Assembly: GCA_003278925.1 (NCBI GenBank) | Contig: QCCN01000014.1 | Span: forward strand, 1-42,421 | DNA from: Prochlorococcus sp. AG-347-L17 | GTDB taxonomy: Bacteria; Cyanobacteriota; Cyanobacteriia; PCC-6307; Cyanobiaceae | DNA: 42,421 bases | Direction: 5' to 3' | The notes under the pieces: generated by a model | What the model was told of the DNA's origin: nothing | Seen by the model: only the letters and a program-made list of their open reading frames with translations | Databases searched by the model: none | Shown: positions 7,954-15,937 of the stretch, in pieces | Layout: the number at the start of each line of letters is the position of its first letter | Position numbering within the stretch: the stretch's first letter is position 1 | Made by a program: the position numbers and the translations under genes

Positions 7954-9008
7954 TTACTTTACAGCAGACCATACTTTGGTCATAAAAAAGGAATTTGATT
8001 TTACATCCTTAAACCCTACTTCTTCTATTTTAGAATCTATATCCTCTTTTATATAATCACAATAAAAAGGCTCATGAAAAGATTTATAGAAGCTTTCCAT
8101 TACTGACGTAAAGTCAGGTGAATCACTTATTTGAATTGAATCAGCTAATACTAAAATCCCACCAGGTTCAAGAACTCTAAAAAATTCATTGAATACTTTA
8201 GCTCTAATTGTTCTCGGTAATTCATGAAATAAGTAAACACAAGAAATGCATTGGAAACTATCATTTTCAAAAGGTAATTCTTCAGCATTACCTTTTATTA
8301 ACTGAATTAAATCACCATCTAAATCTGAAATATATCTACTTGCCTCTTTTAAGTATGAATCAGATAAATCAATTCCTGTAATTTTTTCTTTAGGAAATGC
8401 GGCTCTTAATTGTTTTAATGTTCTTCCTGATCCTGTAGCCACATCAAGAATTTTAATAGAACTTTTTTTCTATCGCTAAAAATTTCAAGTCCTTCTTTTA
8501 TTGGTTTAATTATTCTTCTCCTCATTGAGTCAGCACTTCCATTGAAAAGTATCTCTACTTGTAGGTCATAAATGCTAGCTGAAAAATCTGATAAATAACC
8601 ATCTGTTTGATGATGAAAATTTCTCAAGTAATATTGAGGATAATTATCTTTATCAATTGATTTTGGAAGATCATCAAAGTTTTGTTTTCTACGTCTATCC
8701 CATGTATTAGGCATATCGAGCCAAATTCTAGGATATTGAGTTAGATATCTAAGCCATGGCTCGTCAAACAATAATTTTTTTGGATATATATTTTTTTCTG
8801 CATCATTCCAATCTTCTTCTCTTAAGATATCCATTGAATTTTGGATTTGCATTAGAAGATCCTTATCTATATTAAAATTTTCAAGCTTAGAATCGGGAAG
8901 AATAAAATTCATTAATCTTGAACTAATCTGCTTATGAGCAAAACCTGCAATGCTTTTACTCTGTTGTAGCGTTTTATAAGCAATTTTTGAAATAGATTCT
9001 CTAGCCAT
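7954..9008 (-). pseudogene. SAM-dependent methyltransferase (UbiE/MenG-like) split by a -1 frameshift
   Basis: Two overlapping frames together encode one 351-residue class I methyltransferase. The upstream frame (9008 to 8415) supplies a roughly 180-residue N-terminal part (MARESISKIAYKTL, RYLTQYPRIWLDMPNTWDRR, SADSMRRRIIKPIKEGLEIFS). The downstream frame (to 7954) supplies the SAM-binding core: ILDVATGSGRTLKQ, GIDLSDSYLKEA, NAEELPFENDSFQ and RVLEPGGILVLADS. The switch falls at a run of seven A residues (8463-8469 on the minus strand). Slipping back one base there gives SDRKK-SSIKILDVATG, so one base is missing from an expected A8. It could be a true pseudogene, a homopolymer sequencing error, or a product of ribosomal or transcriptional slippage. 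The substrate is unknown. Confidence 0.85.
8463..8469 (-). other. A7 slippery run at the methyltransferase frame change
   Basis: On the coding strand the upstream frame reads AGA AAA AAA GTT. The heptamer A-AAA-AAA is in the right phase for tandem -1 slippage, and the -1 frame continues AGT TCT ATT AAA ATT, restoring the methyltransferase. An inverted-repeat structure can be drawn just downstream (8420-8462): TTCTTGAT (8450-8443) with ATCAGGAA (8431-8424, one G-U pair), plus GTTCT (8462-8458) with AGAAC (8424-8420). A GGA-containing Shine-Dalgarno-like sequence lies about 20 nt upstream. These resemble the parts of the dnaX frameshift signal, but function is only inferred. Confidence 0.45.
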
Positions 9009-9036
9009 TTTTCAATTTATATATCTATATTCCAAC

Positions 9037-9086
9037 AAAAAAAAAATCAATTTGAGAATATTTTGTGATATTTCTCAAATTGATTT
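9037..9086 (-). terminator. Strong intrinsic terminator of glnA
   Basis: The arms at 9044-9058 and 9072-9086 are a perfect 15-bp inverted repeat (minus strand AAATCAATTTGAGAA and TTCTCAAATTGATTT) with a 13-nt loop. On the minus strand the second arm runs into a tract of ten T residues (A10 at 9037-9046 on plus). It lies 25 nt past the glnA stop codon and just before the methyltransferase start, so it should end the glnA transcript. The other strand lacks an uninterrupted T run. Confidence 0.88.
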
Positions 9087-9110
9087 ATTTAAACTAATGT
9101 GTTCTTTTAA

Positions 9111-10532
9111 TTATGCATCGTAATACATGAAGAATTCATGTGGATGAGGCCTTTGTCTTAGTTGTTGTACCTCTTCGTATTTTATATCGATAAAGTTATC
9201 AATAAAATCTTCAGTAAATACTCCACCAGCTAATAGATAATCCTTATCTGCTTTTAGCGCATTAAGTGAGTCATTTAGAGATGAAGGTACTGTATCAATT
9301 TTTGCAAGTTCATCAGCTGGAAGTTCAAATAAATCTACATCTACTCCATCACCAGGATCAATTTGATTTTTAATTCCATCAATACCAGCAAGCATCATTA
9401 CAGAAAATGCTAAATAAGGATTTGCAAGTGCGTCACCTGATCTAAATTCTAATCTTTTAGCTTTAGGGCTTGGACCTGTTAAAGGTATTCTTACTGCAGC
9501 TGATCTATTCCCCTCAGAATAAACTAGATTTACAGGTGCTTCGAATCCTGGAACCAATCTTTTATAACTATTTGTAGTTGGGTTAGTAAATGCTAAGAAT
9601 GATGGGGCATGTTTAAGTATGCCTCCGATGTACCATCTTGCTGTTTGAGATAAATTTGCATATGCTCCTTCACCAAAAAATAGTGGCTGCCCACTCTTCC
9701 ATAAACTTTGGTGAACATGCATTCCAGTTCCATTATCGTTAAATACAGGCTTGGGCATAAACGTTGCAGTTTTCCCATATTTTTTAGCAACATTCCTGAC
9801 AACGTATTTATAAGTCATTACGTTATCAGCAGAATTTATTAACGAATCGAATTTCATTCCAAGTTCGTGTTGGCCGGCTCCAGCAACTTCATGGTGATGC
9901 TTTTCTGTGGGTATGCCTAATTCACCCATTAAAAGTAGCATTTCAGATCTGATGTCTTGCGCAGTATCATTTGGAGAAACTGGAAAATAACCTTCTTTGT
10001 ATTGGATCTTGTACCCTAAATTTCCACCTTCTTCAATTCTTCCTGTGTTCCAAGGAGCTTCAATTGTATCTACACTGTAAAAGCAGGAACCTTCTTTTGA
10101 GTCGTATCTCACATCATCAAATAAGAAGAATTCTGGTTCTGGTCCAAAAAATGCTGTATCAGCAATCCCAGTGGATTCTAAGTACTTTAAAGCTTTTTGA
10201 GCTAATGATCTTGGGCATCTATCATAAGGCTCACCGCTTCTAGGCTCTTGGATAGAGCAAATCATACTTAACGTCTTATGTTTATAAAAAGGATCTATCC
10301 ATGCTGTACTTGCATCAGGAACCATTGACATATCTGAGGCATTAATTGCTTTCCAACCTCTTATTGATGAACCATCAAATGCTAGACCTTCTGTAAATGA
10401 ATCCTCTTCTATCATGTCTGATGTAAGAGTTAAATGTTGCCATTTACCATGGATGTCAGTAAATTTTAAATCGATGAGTTCAATTCCTTCATCTTTAATT
10501 TGACTTAAAACATCTTGTGGAGACTTAGACAT
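9111..10532 (-). CDS. glnA: Glutamine synthetase, type I
   Basis: This enzyme condenses ammonium and glutamate with ATP and is the entry point of nitrogen into the GS-GOGAT cycle. The 473-residue length and motifs are those of GSI: the beta-grasp segment FDGSSIRGW, the metal-binding [12 protein letters not shown], the core [16 protein letters not shown], the ATP-binding [19 protein letters not shown], and [19 protein letters not shown]. At the place of the adenylylated Tyr of enteric enzymes (NLYDLPPE) this protein has LFELPADE with Phe402, so covalent adenylylation is not expected. Cyanobacterial GS is instead controlled by NtcA and inactivating peptides. An NtcA-type promoter lies upstream and a strong terminator follows, so it is probably monocistronic. 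Confidence 0.98.
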   Translation of the reverse strand: MSKSPQDVLSQIKDEGIELIDLKFTDIHGKWQHLTLTSDMIEEDSFTEGLAFDGSSIRGWKAINASDMSMVPDASTAWIDPFYKHKTLSMICSIQEPRSGEPYDRCPRSLAQKALKYLESTGIADTAFFGPEPEFFLFDDVRYDSKEGSCFYSVDTIEAPWNTGRIEEGGNLGYKIQYKEGYFPVSPNDTAQDIRSEMLLLMGELGIPTEKHHHEVAGAGQHELGMKFDSLINSADNVMTYKYVVRNVAKKYGKTATFMPKPVFNDNGTGMHVHQSLWKSGQPLFFGEGAYANLSQTARWYIGGILKHAPSFLAFTNPTTNSYKRLVPGFEAPVNLVYSEGNRSAAVRIPLTGPSPKAKRLEFRSGDALANPYLAFSVMMLAGIDGIKNQIDPGDGVDVDLFELPADELAKIDTVPSSLNDSLNALKADKDYLLAGGVFTEDFIDNFIDIKYEEVQQLRQRPHPHEFFMYYDA

Positions 10533-10554
10533 AACTTATAAGATACCTTCTATG

Positions 10555-10596
10555 AAATTAATTACTTGATGATTCTTATTATGTATCAACCGTAAC
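10555..10596 (-). promoter_or_regulatory. NtcA-activated promoter of glnA (predicted)
   Basis: On the minus strand GTTACGGTTGATAC (10596-10583) fits the NtcA consensus GTA-N8-TAC with one mismatch. It is followed after exactly 22 nt by TAATTT (10560-10555), which fits the TAN3T -10 box. This is the standard architecture of class II NtcA promoters (site at about -41.5, 22-23 nt before the -10). Transcription would begin near 10548, leaving a short leader with AGAAGG before the ATG at 10532. glnA is a classic NtcA target in cyanobacteria. Confidence 0.75.
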
Positions 10597-10695
10597 TTTT
10601 TTCAACACTTGATGTCTTCTTTCAGTGTTTCAAGTCATAACTTTAATAATTATTTACTTAATTATTTAAATTGAATTAATTTCTTTAAATAAATA

Positions 10696-10707
10696 TCGCT
10701 TAAGCGA
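10696..10707. promoter_or_regulatory. Perfect 12-bp palindrome in the glnA/aminotransferase intergenic region
   Basis: TCGCTTAAGCGA is a perfect palindrome whose GC-rich arms stand out from the very AT-rich surroundings; ATATCG and CGATAT sequences flank it and can also pair. It lies 40 nt upstream of the aminotransferase start and about 100 nt upstream of the NtcA site of glnA. It could be an operator for a dimeric regulator of the rightward gene. It has no T tract and is therefore unlikely to be a terminator. It is not the HIP1 sequence GCGATCGC. Confidence 0.4.
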
Positions 10708-10746
10708 CGATATTAGTCTAATTTAAAGGTAATTAAATGTAATGCT

Positions 10747-11931
10747 TTGACAGAAGCAAAACTTATTCCGGCTTTAAATAAGGAGAATTTATCTCATTTC
10801 TCAAAGACTTATGTTCCCTCTAGACTTTTATTAGGTCCTGGTCCATCAAATGCTCATCCAGAAGTCTTAAGCGCTCTTTCTTTGAATCCTATTGGTCACT
10901 TAGATGAAGCATATATCTCATTGATGTCTGATGTACAGCAACTTTTAAGGTATACATGGCAGTGCAATAATCGTCTTACACTTCCAATGAGTGGTACTGG
11001 TAGTGCTGCTATGGAAGCTTCAATAGCTAATTTTATTGAAGAAGGAGAAAAAATTTTGATTGCCAAAAAAGGATATTTTGGAGATAGATTAGTTGATATG
11101 TCAACTAGATATAAAGCTCAAGTTTCTGTTATCGAAAAACCATGGGGTGAGGCTTTTACATATGAGGAAATTAAGTATGAAATAGAAACTAAAAAACCAG
11201 CCATTTTTGCTATTGTCCATGCTGAAACATCGAGTGGTGTTCTACAACCTCTTGATGGGATTGGCGATATATGTAGAAAAAATAACTGCTTGTTTTTAGT
11301 TGATGCAGTTACTTCACTTGGCGCTTTAGAATTATTGATAGACGAATGGAAAATTGATCTAGCATACAGTTGTAGTCAAAAAGGATTAAGTTGTCCCCCA
11401 GGATTAAGCCCATTTACTATGAATAAAAGAGCTGAAGAAAAATTAGGTTCAAGAAAAACAAAAGTGCCTAACTGGTATTTAGATTTATCTCTATTAAATA
11501 AGTATTGGGGTTCTGATCGTGTTTACCATCATACTGCTCCAGTAAACATGAATTTTGCGATTCGTGAAGGTTTACGATTAATTGCTAATGAGGGTTTAGA
11601 AAATGTTTGGAATAGACATAATACTAATGCAAAGAAATTGTGGGATGGTTTAGAAAGTCTTGGTATGGAATTACATGTATCAGAGGATTATAGATTACCA
11701 ACTTTAACCACAGTTAAAATACCTCCAGCAGTTGATGGGGATGGTTTTAGAAATCATCTCTTAAGAAACTTTGGAATTGAGATAGGAAATGGACTTGGAG
11801 AATTATCCGGGAAGGTGTGGCGTGTAGGGCTAATGGGTTTTAATTCATGTGAGGAGAATGTTGATAGATTATTAAACCTATTTGATAGTGAGCTAAAGAA
11901 ATTTTCTATTTTTGAGTCCTCAACTTTTTGA
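10747..11931 (+). CDS. Alanine/serine-glyoxylate aminotransferase family protein
   Basis: This is a class V PLP-dependent aminotransferase that most likely transfers an amino group from serine or alanine to glyoxylate, fitting photorespiratory glycolate salvage. Motifs seen: RLLLGPGPSNAHPEVL near the N-terminus, GTGSAAMEA (83-91) in the phosphate-binding region, HAETSSGVLQPL (158-169), the cofactor-contact VDAVTSLG with Asp186, and CSQKGLSCPPGL with the presumed Schiff-base Lys212. The length (394) is normal. No ATG is available in frame; the family N-terminus leads to TTG at 10747, with AAAGG about 17 nt upstream. Two ATGs just ahead (10737, 10742) are out of frame and stop at once. Its 3' end overlaps convergent tadA by 26 nt. 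Confidence 0.9.
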   Translation: MTEAKLIPALNKENLSHFSKTYVPSRLLLGPGPSNAHPEVLSALSLNPIGHLDEAYISLMSDVQQLLRYTWQCNNRLTLPMSGTGSAAMEASIANFIEEGEKILIAKKGYFGDRLVDMSTRYKAQVSVIEKPWGEAFTYEEIKYEIETKKPAIFAIVHAETSSGVLQPLDGIGDICRKNNCLFLVDAVTSLGALELLIDEWKIDLAYSCSQKGLSCPPGLSPFTMNKRAEEKLGSRKTKVPNWYLDLSLLNKYWGSDRVYHHTAPVNMNFAIREGLRLIANEGLENVWNRHNTNAKKLWDGLESLGMELHVSEDYRLPTLTTVKIPPAVDGDGFRNHLLRNFGIEIGNGLGELSGKVWRVGLMGFNSCEENVDRLLNLFDSELKKFSIFESSTF

Positions 11932-12415
11932 ACCAAATCTGTAAAATTTGACTGCATTCATCTTCTAGGATGCCTCCAATTATTTCCATTTTGTGATGAG
12001 CACTTTCATGTTTTGATAGGTCAATTGAACCACCTAATCCACCTCTTTTCTTATCGTAAGCCCCAAAAATAACTTTGCCCATCCGTGCTTGAATAAGTGC
12101 AGAGGAACACATAGTACAAGGTTCTAAATTTGTGATAATAGTACATTCATTAAATCTCCAATCATTTTTTATTAGAGATGCCTGCCTAAGTGCCATTATC
12201 TCAGCATGACCTAATGGGTCTTTATTTATATTTCTTCTGTTAACCCCTCTCCCGATACATCTTCCTCTCTCATCTAAAATTATTGAACAGATTGGTAGCT
12301 CAACTTTTCCAATTTCTTTGGATCTTCTTAATATCGAATTCATCCACAAAGTGTATTTTGAATTTTTTTGTTGTTGTTCTTCATTACTATTTCCATTTTC
12401 AAAAATATATCTCAT
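11906..12415 (-). CDS. tadA: tRNA-specific adenosine deaminase TadA
   Basis: TadA converts adenosine 34 to inosine in tRNA-Arg(ACG), an essential wobble modification. The 169-residue protein contains the zinc deaminase motifs HAEIMALRQA with His70 and catalytic Glu72, and LEPCTMCSSALIQAR with Cys100 and Cys103. GAYDKKRGGLGGSIDL matches the TadA-specific downstream region better than cytosine or CMP deaminases. The N-terminal 20 residues (EEQQQKNSK) are polar and extra compared with E. coli TadA, so translation might start at an internal Met. It is convergent with the aminotransferase gene (26-nt overlap) and divergent from the decarboxylase gene 43 nt away. Confidence 0.93.
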   Translation of the reverse strand: MRYIFENGNSNEEQQQKNSKYTLWMNSILRRSKEIGKVELPICSIILDERGRCIGRGVNRRNINKDPLGHAEIMALRQASLIKNDWRFNECTIITNLEPCTMCSSALIQARMGKVIFGAYDKKRGGLGGSIDLSKHESAHHKMEIIGGILEDECSQILQIWFKKLRTQK

Positions 12416-12458
12416 TTACCAAGATTGAGAATAGAATTATTAATAGATATCTTATCTG

Positions 12459-13844
12459 ATGGCTGAAGATTTAATTAATAATAAAGATTTATATTTCCCC
12501 TCAAATTTAGGGACTAATGACAAATTGATTACTCTTCTCAATAGAGCAAGTCAAACTCTTTGTGACTGGTTTTCTAAAGCTGATAAAAATGGTCCTTTAC
12601 CTTTTGATGAGAGTTTCAATTGTATTATGCCTGCGGAAGATGGTAACTCTGAGGAAGATTTGTTTTCTGAGATTGAATCTCTTTTGAATAATTCATTTAA
12701 TCCCGTTCATCCTGGCTCACTAGCTCACCTTGATCCCCCACCTTTAATTTTCTCTATTTTGGGAGATTTAATTGCTGCTGGTTTAAATAATAATCTTCTC
12801 GCTTACGAGTTATCACCAAGTGTAACCTTACTTGAGGAATCATTATGCAAATGGTTTTCCAAGAAAATAGGGTTTAATGATTTCTCAGGAGGTATAGCTG
12901 CTAGCGGAGGTACATTAAGTAATCTGAATGCACTTATTGCAGCTAGAAATAATGCTGGATTAGGTACAAATCCTAATTCTGTATTACTTGTTAGTGAAGA
13001 TGCTCATTCTTCTTTCGTTAAATGTATAAGAGTAATGGGTCTTGATACTAGGAATCTTGTCAGGATTAAAACTGATAATCAAGGTCGAATGGATATAAAC
13101 GATCTGAGAAACTCTTTAGATAAATGTTCAATAGAAAATAAAAAAATATTTGCTATTGTTGCCACCCTTGGGACAACTGTAAGAGGAGCCATTGATCCTA
13201 TTAAAGAAATAAGTGAAATCTGTAAACAAAGAAACATATGGTTACATATTGATGGTTCAATTGGAGGGATTTTTGCTATAACTTCTATTCCAATAGAAGG
13301 TCTAAATAATATTAATCAGGCTAATTCGATAACGATAAATCCACAAAAAATTATTGGCATTACAAAGACTTCATCTTTGTTATTGGTTTCAAATATGAGT
13401 ACTTTAGAAAATACTTTTAATACTGGACTACCATATATATCATCTAAAGAAAATATTATAAATAGAGGAGAAATAGGCATTCAAGGTTCTAGACCTGCAG
13501 AGGTTATCAAACTATGGCTTGGGTTACGTTTTTTAGGTCTCAAAGGAATAGAAAATATTTTAAGATCATCAATTAAAAGAAAAGATTTTTTTGTAAAAAA
13601 TATTAGTAAAAATAAATTTGATATATATTCAGGTCCTCTTCATATTGTTTCATTCTTACCAAATAAACTTGAGCCAAAAGACTCTGATGCATGGACTCAA
13701 TCTAAAGTAAATGAACTAATTAACAATAATTTTATGCTTTCTAGACCAAAATTTAAAGGTAAATATTTTTTACGGGTTGTCATGGGAAATTACAATACAA
13801 AAGATTCTCATATTGAAGAACTTTTGAGACTTCTAGATGCTTAA
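12459..13844 (+). CDS. PLP-dependent group II decarboxylase family protein
   Basis: The protein belongs to the glutamate/aromatic-amino-acid/diaminobutyrate decarboxylase family, soluble fold-type I PLP enzymes. Visible landmarks are HPGSLAHLDPPP (84-95), ELSPSVTLLEESL (117-129), the cofactor-binding AASGGTLSNLNAL (147-159), DAHSSFVK with the stacking His183, ATLGTTVRGAIDPI, HIDGSIGG with Asp265, and the Schiff-base region INPQKIIG with Lys297. Most relatives read HK here and DAAxGG after the Asp, so the active site differs slightly from the well-studied enzymes. At 461 residues it is within range. The substrate cannot be assigned. The small membrane-protein gene follows 3 nt later. Confidence 0.87.
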   Translation: MAEDLINNKDLYFPSNLGTNDKLITLLNRASQTLCDWFSKADKNGPLPFDESFNCIMPAEDGNSEEDLFSEIESLLNNSFNPVHPGSLAHLDPPPLIFSILGDLIAAGLNNNLLAYELSPSVTLLEESLCKWFSKKIGFNDFSGGIAASGGTLSNLNALIAARNNAGLGTNPNSVLLVSEDAHSSFVKCIRVMGLDTRNLVRIKTDNQGRMDINDLRNSLDKCSIENKKIFAIVATLGTTVRGAIDPIKEISEICKQRNIWLHIDGSIGGIFAITSIPIEGLNNINQANSITINPQKIIGITKTSSLLLVSNMSTLENTFNTGLPYISSKENIINRGEIGIQGSRPAEVIKLWLGLRFLGLKGIENILRSSIKRKDFFVKNISKNKFDIYSGPLHIVSFLPNKLEPKDSDAWTQSKVNELINNNFMLSRPKFKGKYFLRVVMGNYNTKDSHIEELLRLLDA

Positions 13845-13847
13845 CTA

Positions 13848-13985
13848 ATGAATATGGGTAGACCAAAAATTATTGCAATAGTAACAGGGTTTATCTCTAT
13901 AGCTATTTGCATTGCTTATTTACTATTAATAACTATCTTTGATTTCAGAACTTATCTAAATGATCAATTATCCAATATTAATTAG
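13848..13985 (+). CDS. 45-aa single-helix membrane protein
   Basis: ATG at 13848 opens 45 codons ending at TAG (13983-13985); a second ATG two codons later (MGRPK) may be the true start. The product has a short basic N-terminus, one transmembrane segment (IIAIVTGFISIAICIAYLLL, about 8-27) and a polar C-terminal tail (FDFRTYLNDQLSNIN). This is the topology of small photosynthetic or assembly membrane peptides, and I recall similar MG(R/K)PK-starting peptides in marine Synechococcus, though I cannot verify that. The gene begins 3 nt after the decarboxylase stop and ends 8 nt inside the convergent GTPase gene, filling an otherwise empty gap. Confidence 0.65.
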   Translation: MNMGRPKIIAIVTGFISIAICIAYLLLITIFDFRTYLNDQLSNIN

Positions 13986-15477
13986 TAAATGGAGGCAAAC
14001 TTTTATTTGATTTAAAATGTTTTTTCATTTCAATTTTTGAAATAGCTTCTTTTACGAAATTATTTAAAATATCTTCTCTTTTACTTATTCTATACATTTT
14101 ATCTACTACTTCTTGAATTCCTCCATCTCCCCAATCTTGACCATTTTTAAAATATTCAATCAAACTTAGTCCTACTATTCTTATTAACCAGCCTGCTGTA
14201 ACTGATTGTATAGATTTAGATAATAATATTTTAGTCAAGCTTGTTGCTAAAGCATGAGAAAGAATGGCGAGACCCCCTTTTAGTATTCCTTGTTTAGCCA
14301 ATGCGCTTAGCAATGAAGTCGCCAAATCTTTTGCATCTTTTTTTGTAAGCTTTATTTCATATATTTTTGATAACTCCATTATCATTTGAAGGTTTACAGA
14401 GGTAGTAGTAAGGAAATCAACAGCTGGTAGTGGATTAACTAGTATTACTCCTCCTGTTATCCACATATATTTATTAATCACTTTATTTGACATTAAATAT
14501 CTTTGTTCTTGTACGAAATTTTTGCTTTTAATACCTAACTTATTTGAGCGAAAAAGAATATTATCCGCCAATAACTCTTCACCATTATTATCAAGGGTTT
14601 CAATTATTTCTCTAAATAAACTTCCTACCTCTGGTACTAAATTTAAAGCATCTGATTTTATAAAGGGAGATTTATGAGGTACAGCAATTGTTTGAACAAC
14701 GGAAATTTTATTTTTTCTAGCGGAAGTTATAGAAATTATATTTTCTTTGATTAGGTTATTTTCATCTTTAGACCTCAAATCACATTTATTTAGAACTATT
14801 ATTATTTTTTTTCTTAATTTTAGTAATTCATCAATTAAATAGTTTTCGTATTTATTTATGTCCTGATCTAACACAAAGAGAACTAAGTCGGAATTTGATG
14901 CTTGTATAATTGTTGCTTTTTCTCTTTCTTCTCCTAATTTAGATGGTTCGAATAAACCCGGAGTATCAAGTATATTAATGTTTCTTTTTAAAATTGGGAT
15001 GCGAATCTTATAGCTATTAATTTGCTTTGTTGTACCTATTTTTGCGGAAGTCTGTCCGACAATATTTTTTAATAAAGATCTTGCTATAGATGTTTTTCCT
15101 GAGGAACCTGCTCCAAAAAGAGTAACTTTATAATCTCCTGTTTTTAATTGGGACTCTAGTTTGTTTTTTTGGTAATTTAAAAGTTCAACTTTTACTTTAT
15201 CGTTAATTTTTTTATTAATTTTCTCGACCCCTTCCAAACTTATCTTGGCAGCACCATATGTATTTTTGAATGAAAGTGTATTTTTTTTATTTTTATATAT
15301 AACTTTATAAACTATTTTTTTAAATAATTTTTTATCTAAAATATAAAATATATAAACCATTACTAATAAAAATATAAGGTTATAAATATTTACTATTCTT
15401 ATAAATATCGAAAATAAAATATATAGAAATAATATTAATAATATATATTTTATATAGTTTAATTTCAAGTAATTCAT
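13978..15477 (-). CDS. Membrane-anchored Era/TrmE-like GTPase with DUF697 domain
   Basis: Taking the ATG at 15477, which lies 1 nt after the lspA stop, gives 499 residues; the longer frame from 15546 would overlap lspA by 68 nt and is less likely. Residues about 5-50 form two hydrophobic segments. The G domain follows with Walker A GAGSSGKT (about 122-129), DTPG (171-174) and NKCD (230-233). The C-terminal half holds a hydrophobic DUF697-type region (NPLPAVDFLTTTSVNLQMI, LLSALAKQGILKGGLAIL). Such proteins are common in cyanobacteria and of unknown role; stress or membrane-linked functions are only guesses. It is the last gene of the bioY-lspA cluster, and its 3' end overlaps the convergent 45-aa gene. 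Confidence 0.85.
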   Translation of the reverse strand: MNYLKLNYIKYILLILFLYILFSIFIRIVNIYNLIFLLVMVYIFYILDKKLFKKIVYKVIYKNKKNTLSFKNTYGAAKISLEGVEKINKKINDKVKVELLNYQKNKLESQLKTGDYKVTLFGAGSSGKTSIARSLLKNIVGQTSAKIGTTKQINSYKIRIPILKRNINILDTPGLFEPSKLGEEREKATIIQASNSDLVLFVLDQDINKYENYLIDELLKLRKKIIIVLNKCDLRSKDENNLIKENIISITSARKNKISVVQTIAVPHKSPFIKSDALNLVPEVGSLFREIIETLDNNGEELLADNILFRSNKLGIKSKNFVQEQRYLMSNKVINKYMWITGGVILVNPLPAVDFLTTTSVNLQMIMELSKIYEIKLTKKDAKDLATSLLSALAKQGILKGGLAILSHALATSLTKILLSKSIQSVTAGWLIRIVGLSLIEYFKNGQDWGDGGIQEVVDKMYRISKREDILNNFVKEAISKIEMKKHFKSNKSLPPFTN

Positions 15478-15478
15478 T

Positions 15479-15937
15479 TTATTGATTAGTTTTAAAAATG
15501 TTATACAGTAAAAAAATAAACCCAATATTGATAGATATATCAGCAATATTAAATACTGGAAAATTTATAATGTTTAAATTTATAAAATCAACCACAAAAC
15601 CTTTATATATTCTATCTATACCATTACCAACAGTTCCCCCAAGTATAAAACTGTAAGAATATAGATCGAATGAGTTTAAAGTATTTTTCTTAAATATTAA
15701 ATAAATAAGTAATATTGAAAACAAAATACTTATTAAAGATAAGAATATTCTACTTCCACTAAATATGTTAAATGCTGCTCCGTAATTTTTTACAAAGTCT
15801 AATTTGAATAAAAGAAAATCTTTATTAATAAATAATTTTTTATTATAAAACATTAAATATTTTGTAAATTGATCTATTAGAACAATAAAAATACTTAGAG
15901 ATAAAAAATATATTTTTGTTTGTGTTTTATTAATCAT
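15479..15937 (-). CDS. lspA: Lipoprotein signal peptidase (signal peptidase II)
   Basis: LspA is a membrane aspartyl protease that cleaves the signal peptide of diacylglyceryl-modified prolipoproteins. The 152-residue protein has four predicted helices and the family boxes: IDQFTKY near the first helix, FVKNYGAAFNIF (49-60), GGTVGNGIDRI (100-110), VVDFINL with catalytic Asp117 and FNIADISINIG with catalytic Asp133. Its ATG shares a base with the bioY stop (TAATG), indicating translational coupling. The DUF697 GTPase begins right after its stop. Base composition is even more AT-rich than its neighbours, as often seen for membrane proteins here. Confidence 0.94.
   Translation of the reverse strand: MINKTQTKIYFLSLSIFIVLIDQFTKYLMFYNKKLFINKDFLLFKLDFVKNYGAAFNIFSGSRIFLSLISILFSILLIYLIFKKNTLNSFDLYSYSFILGGTVGNGIDRIYKGFVVDFINLNIINFPVFNIADISINIGFIFLLYNIFKTNQ

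Noticed and set aside
10533..10746. Glutamine riboswitch (glnA RNA or downstream-peptide motif) before glnA
   Set aside because: I looked for the conserved sequence blocks as I remember them and did not see them; the predicted leader is only about 15 nt.
15478..15546. Longer GTPase start at 15546
   Set aside because: It would overlap lspA by 68 nt on the same strand; the ATG at 15477 follows the lspA stop by one base and is much more natural.
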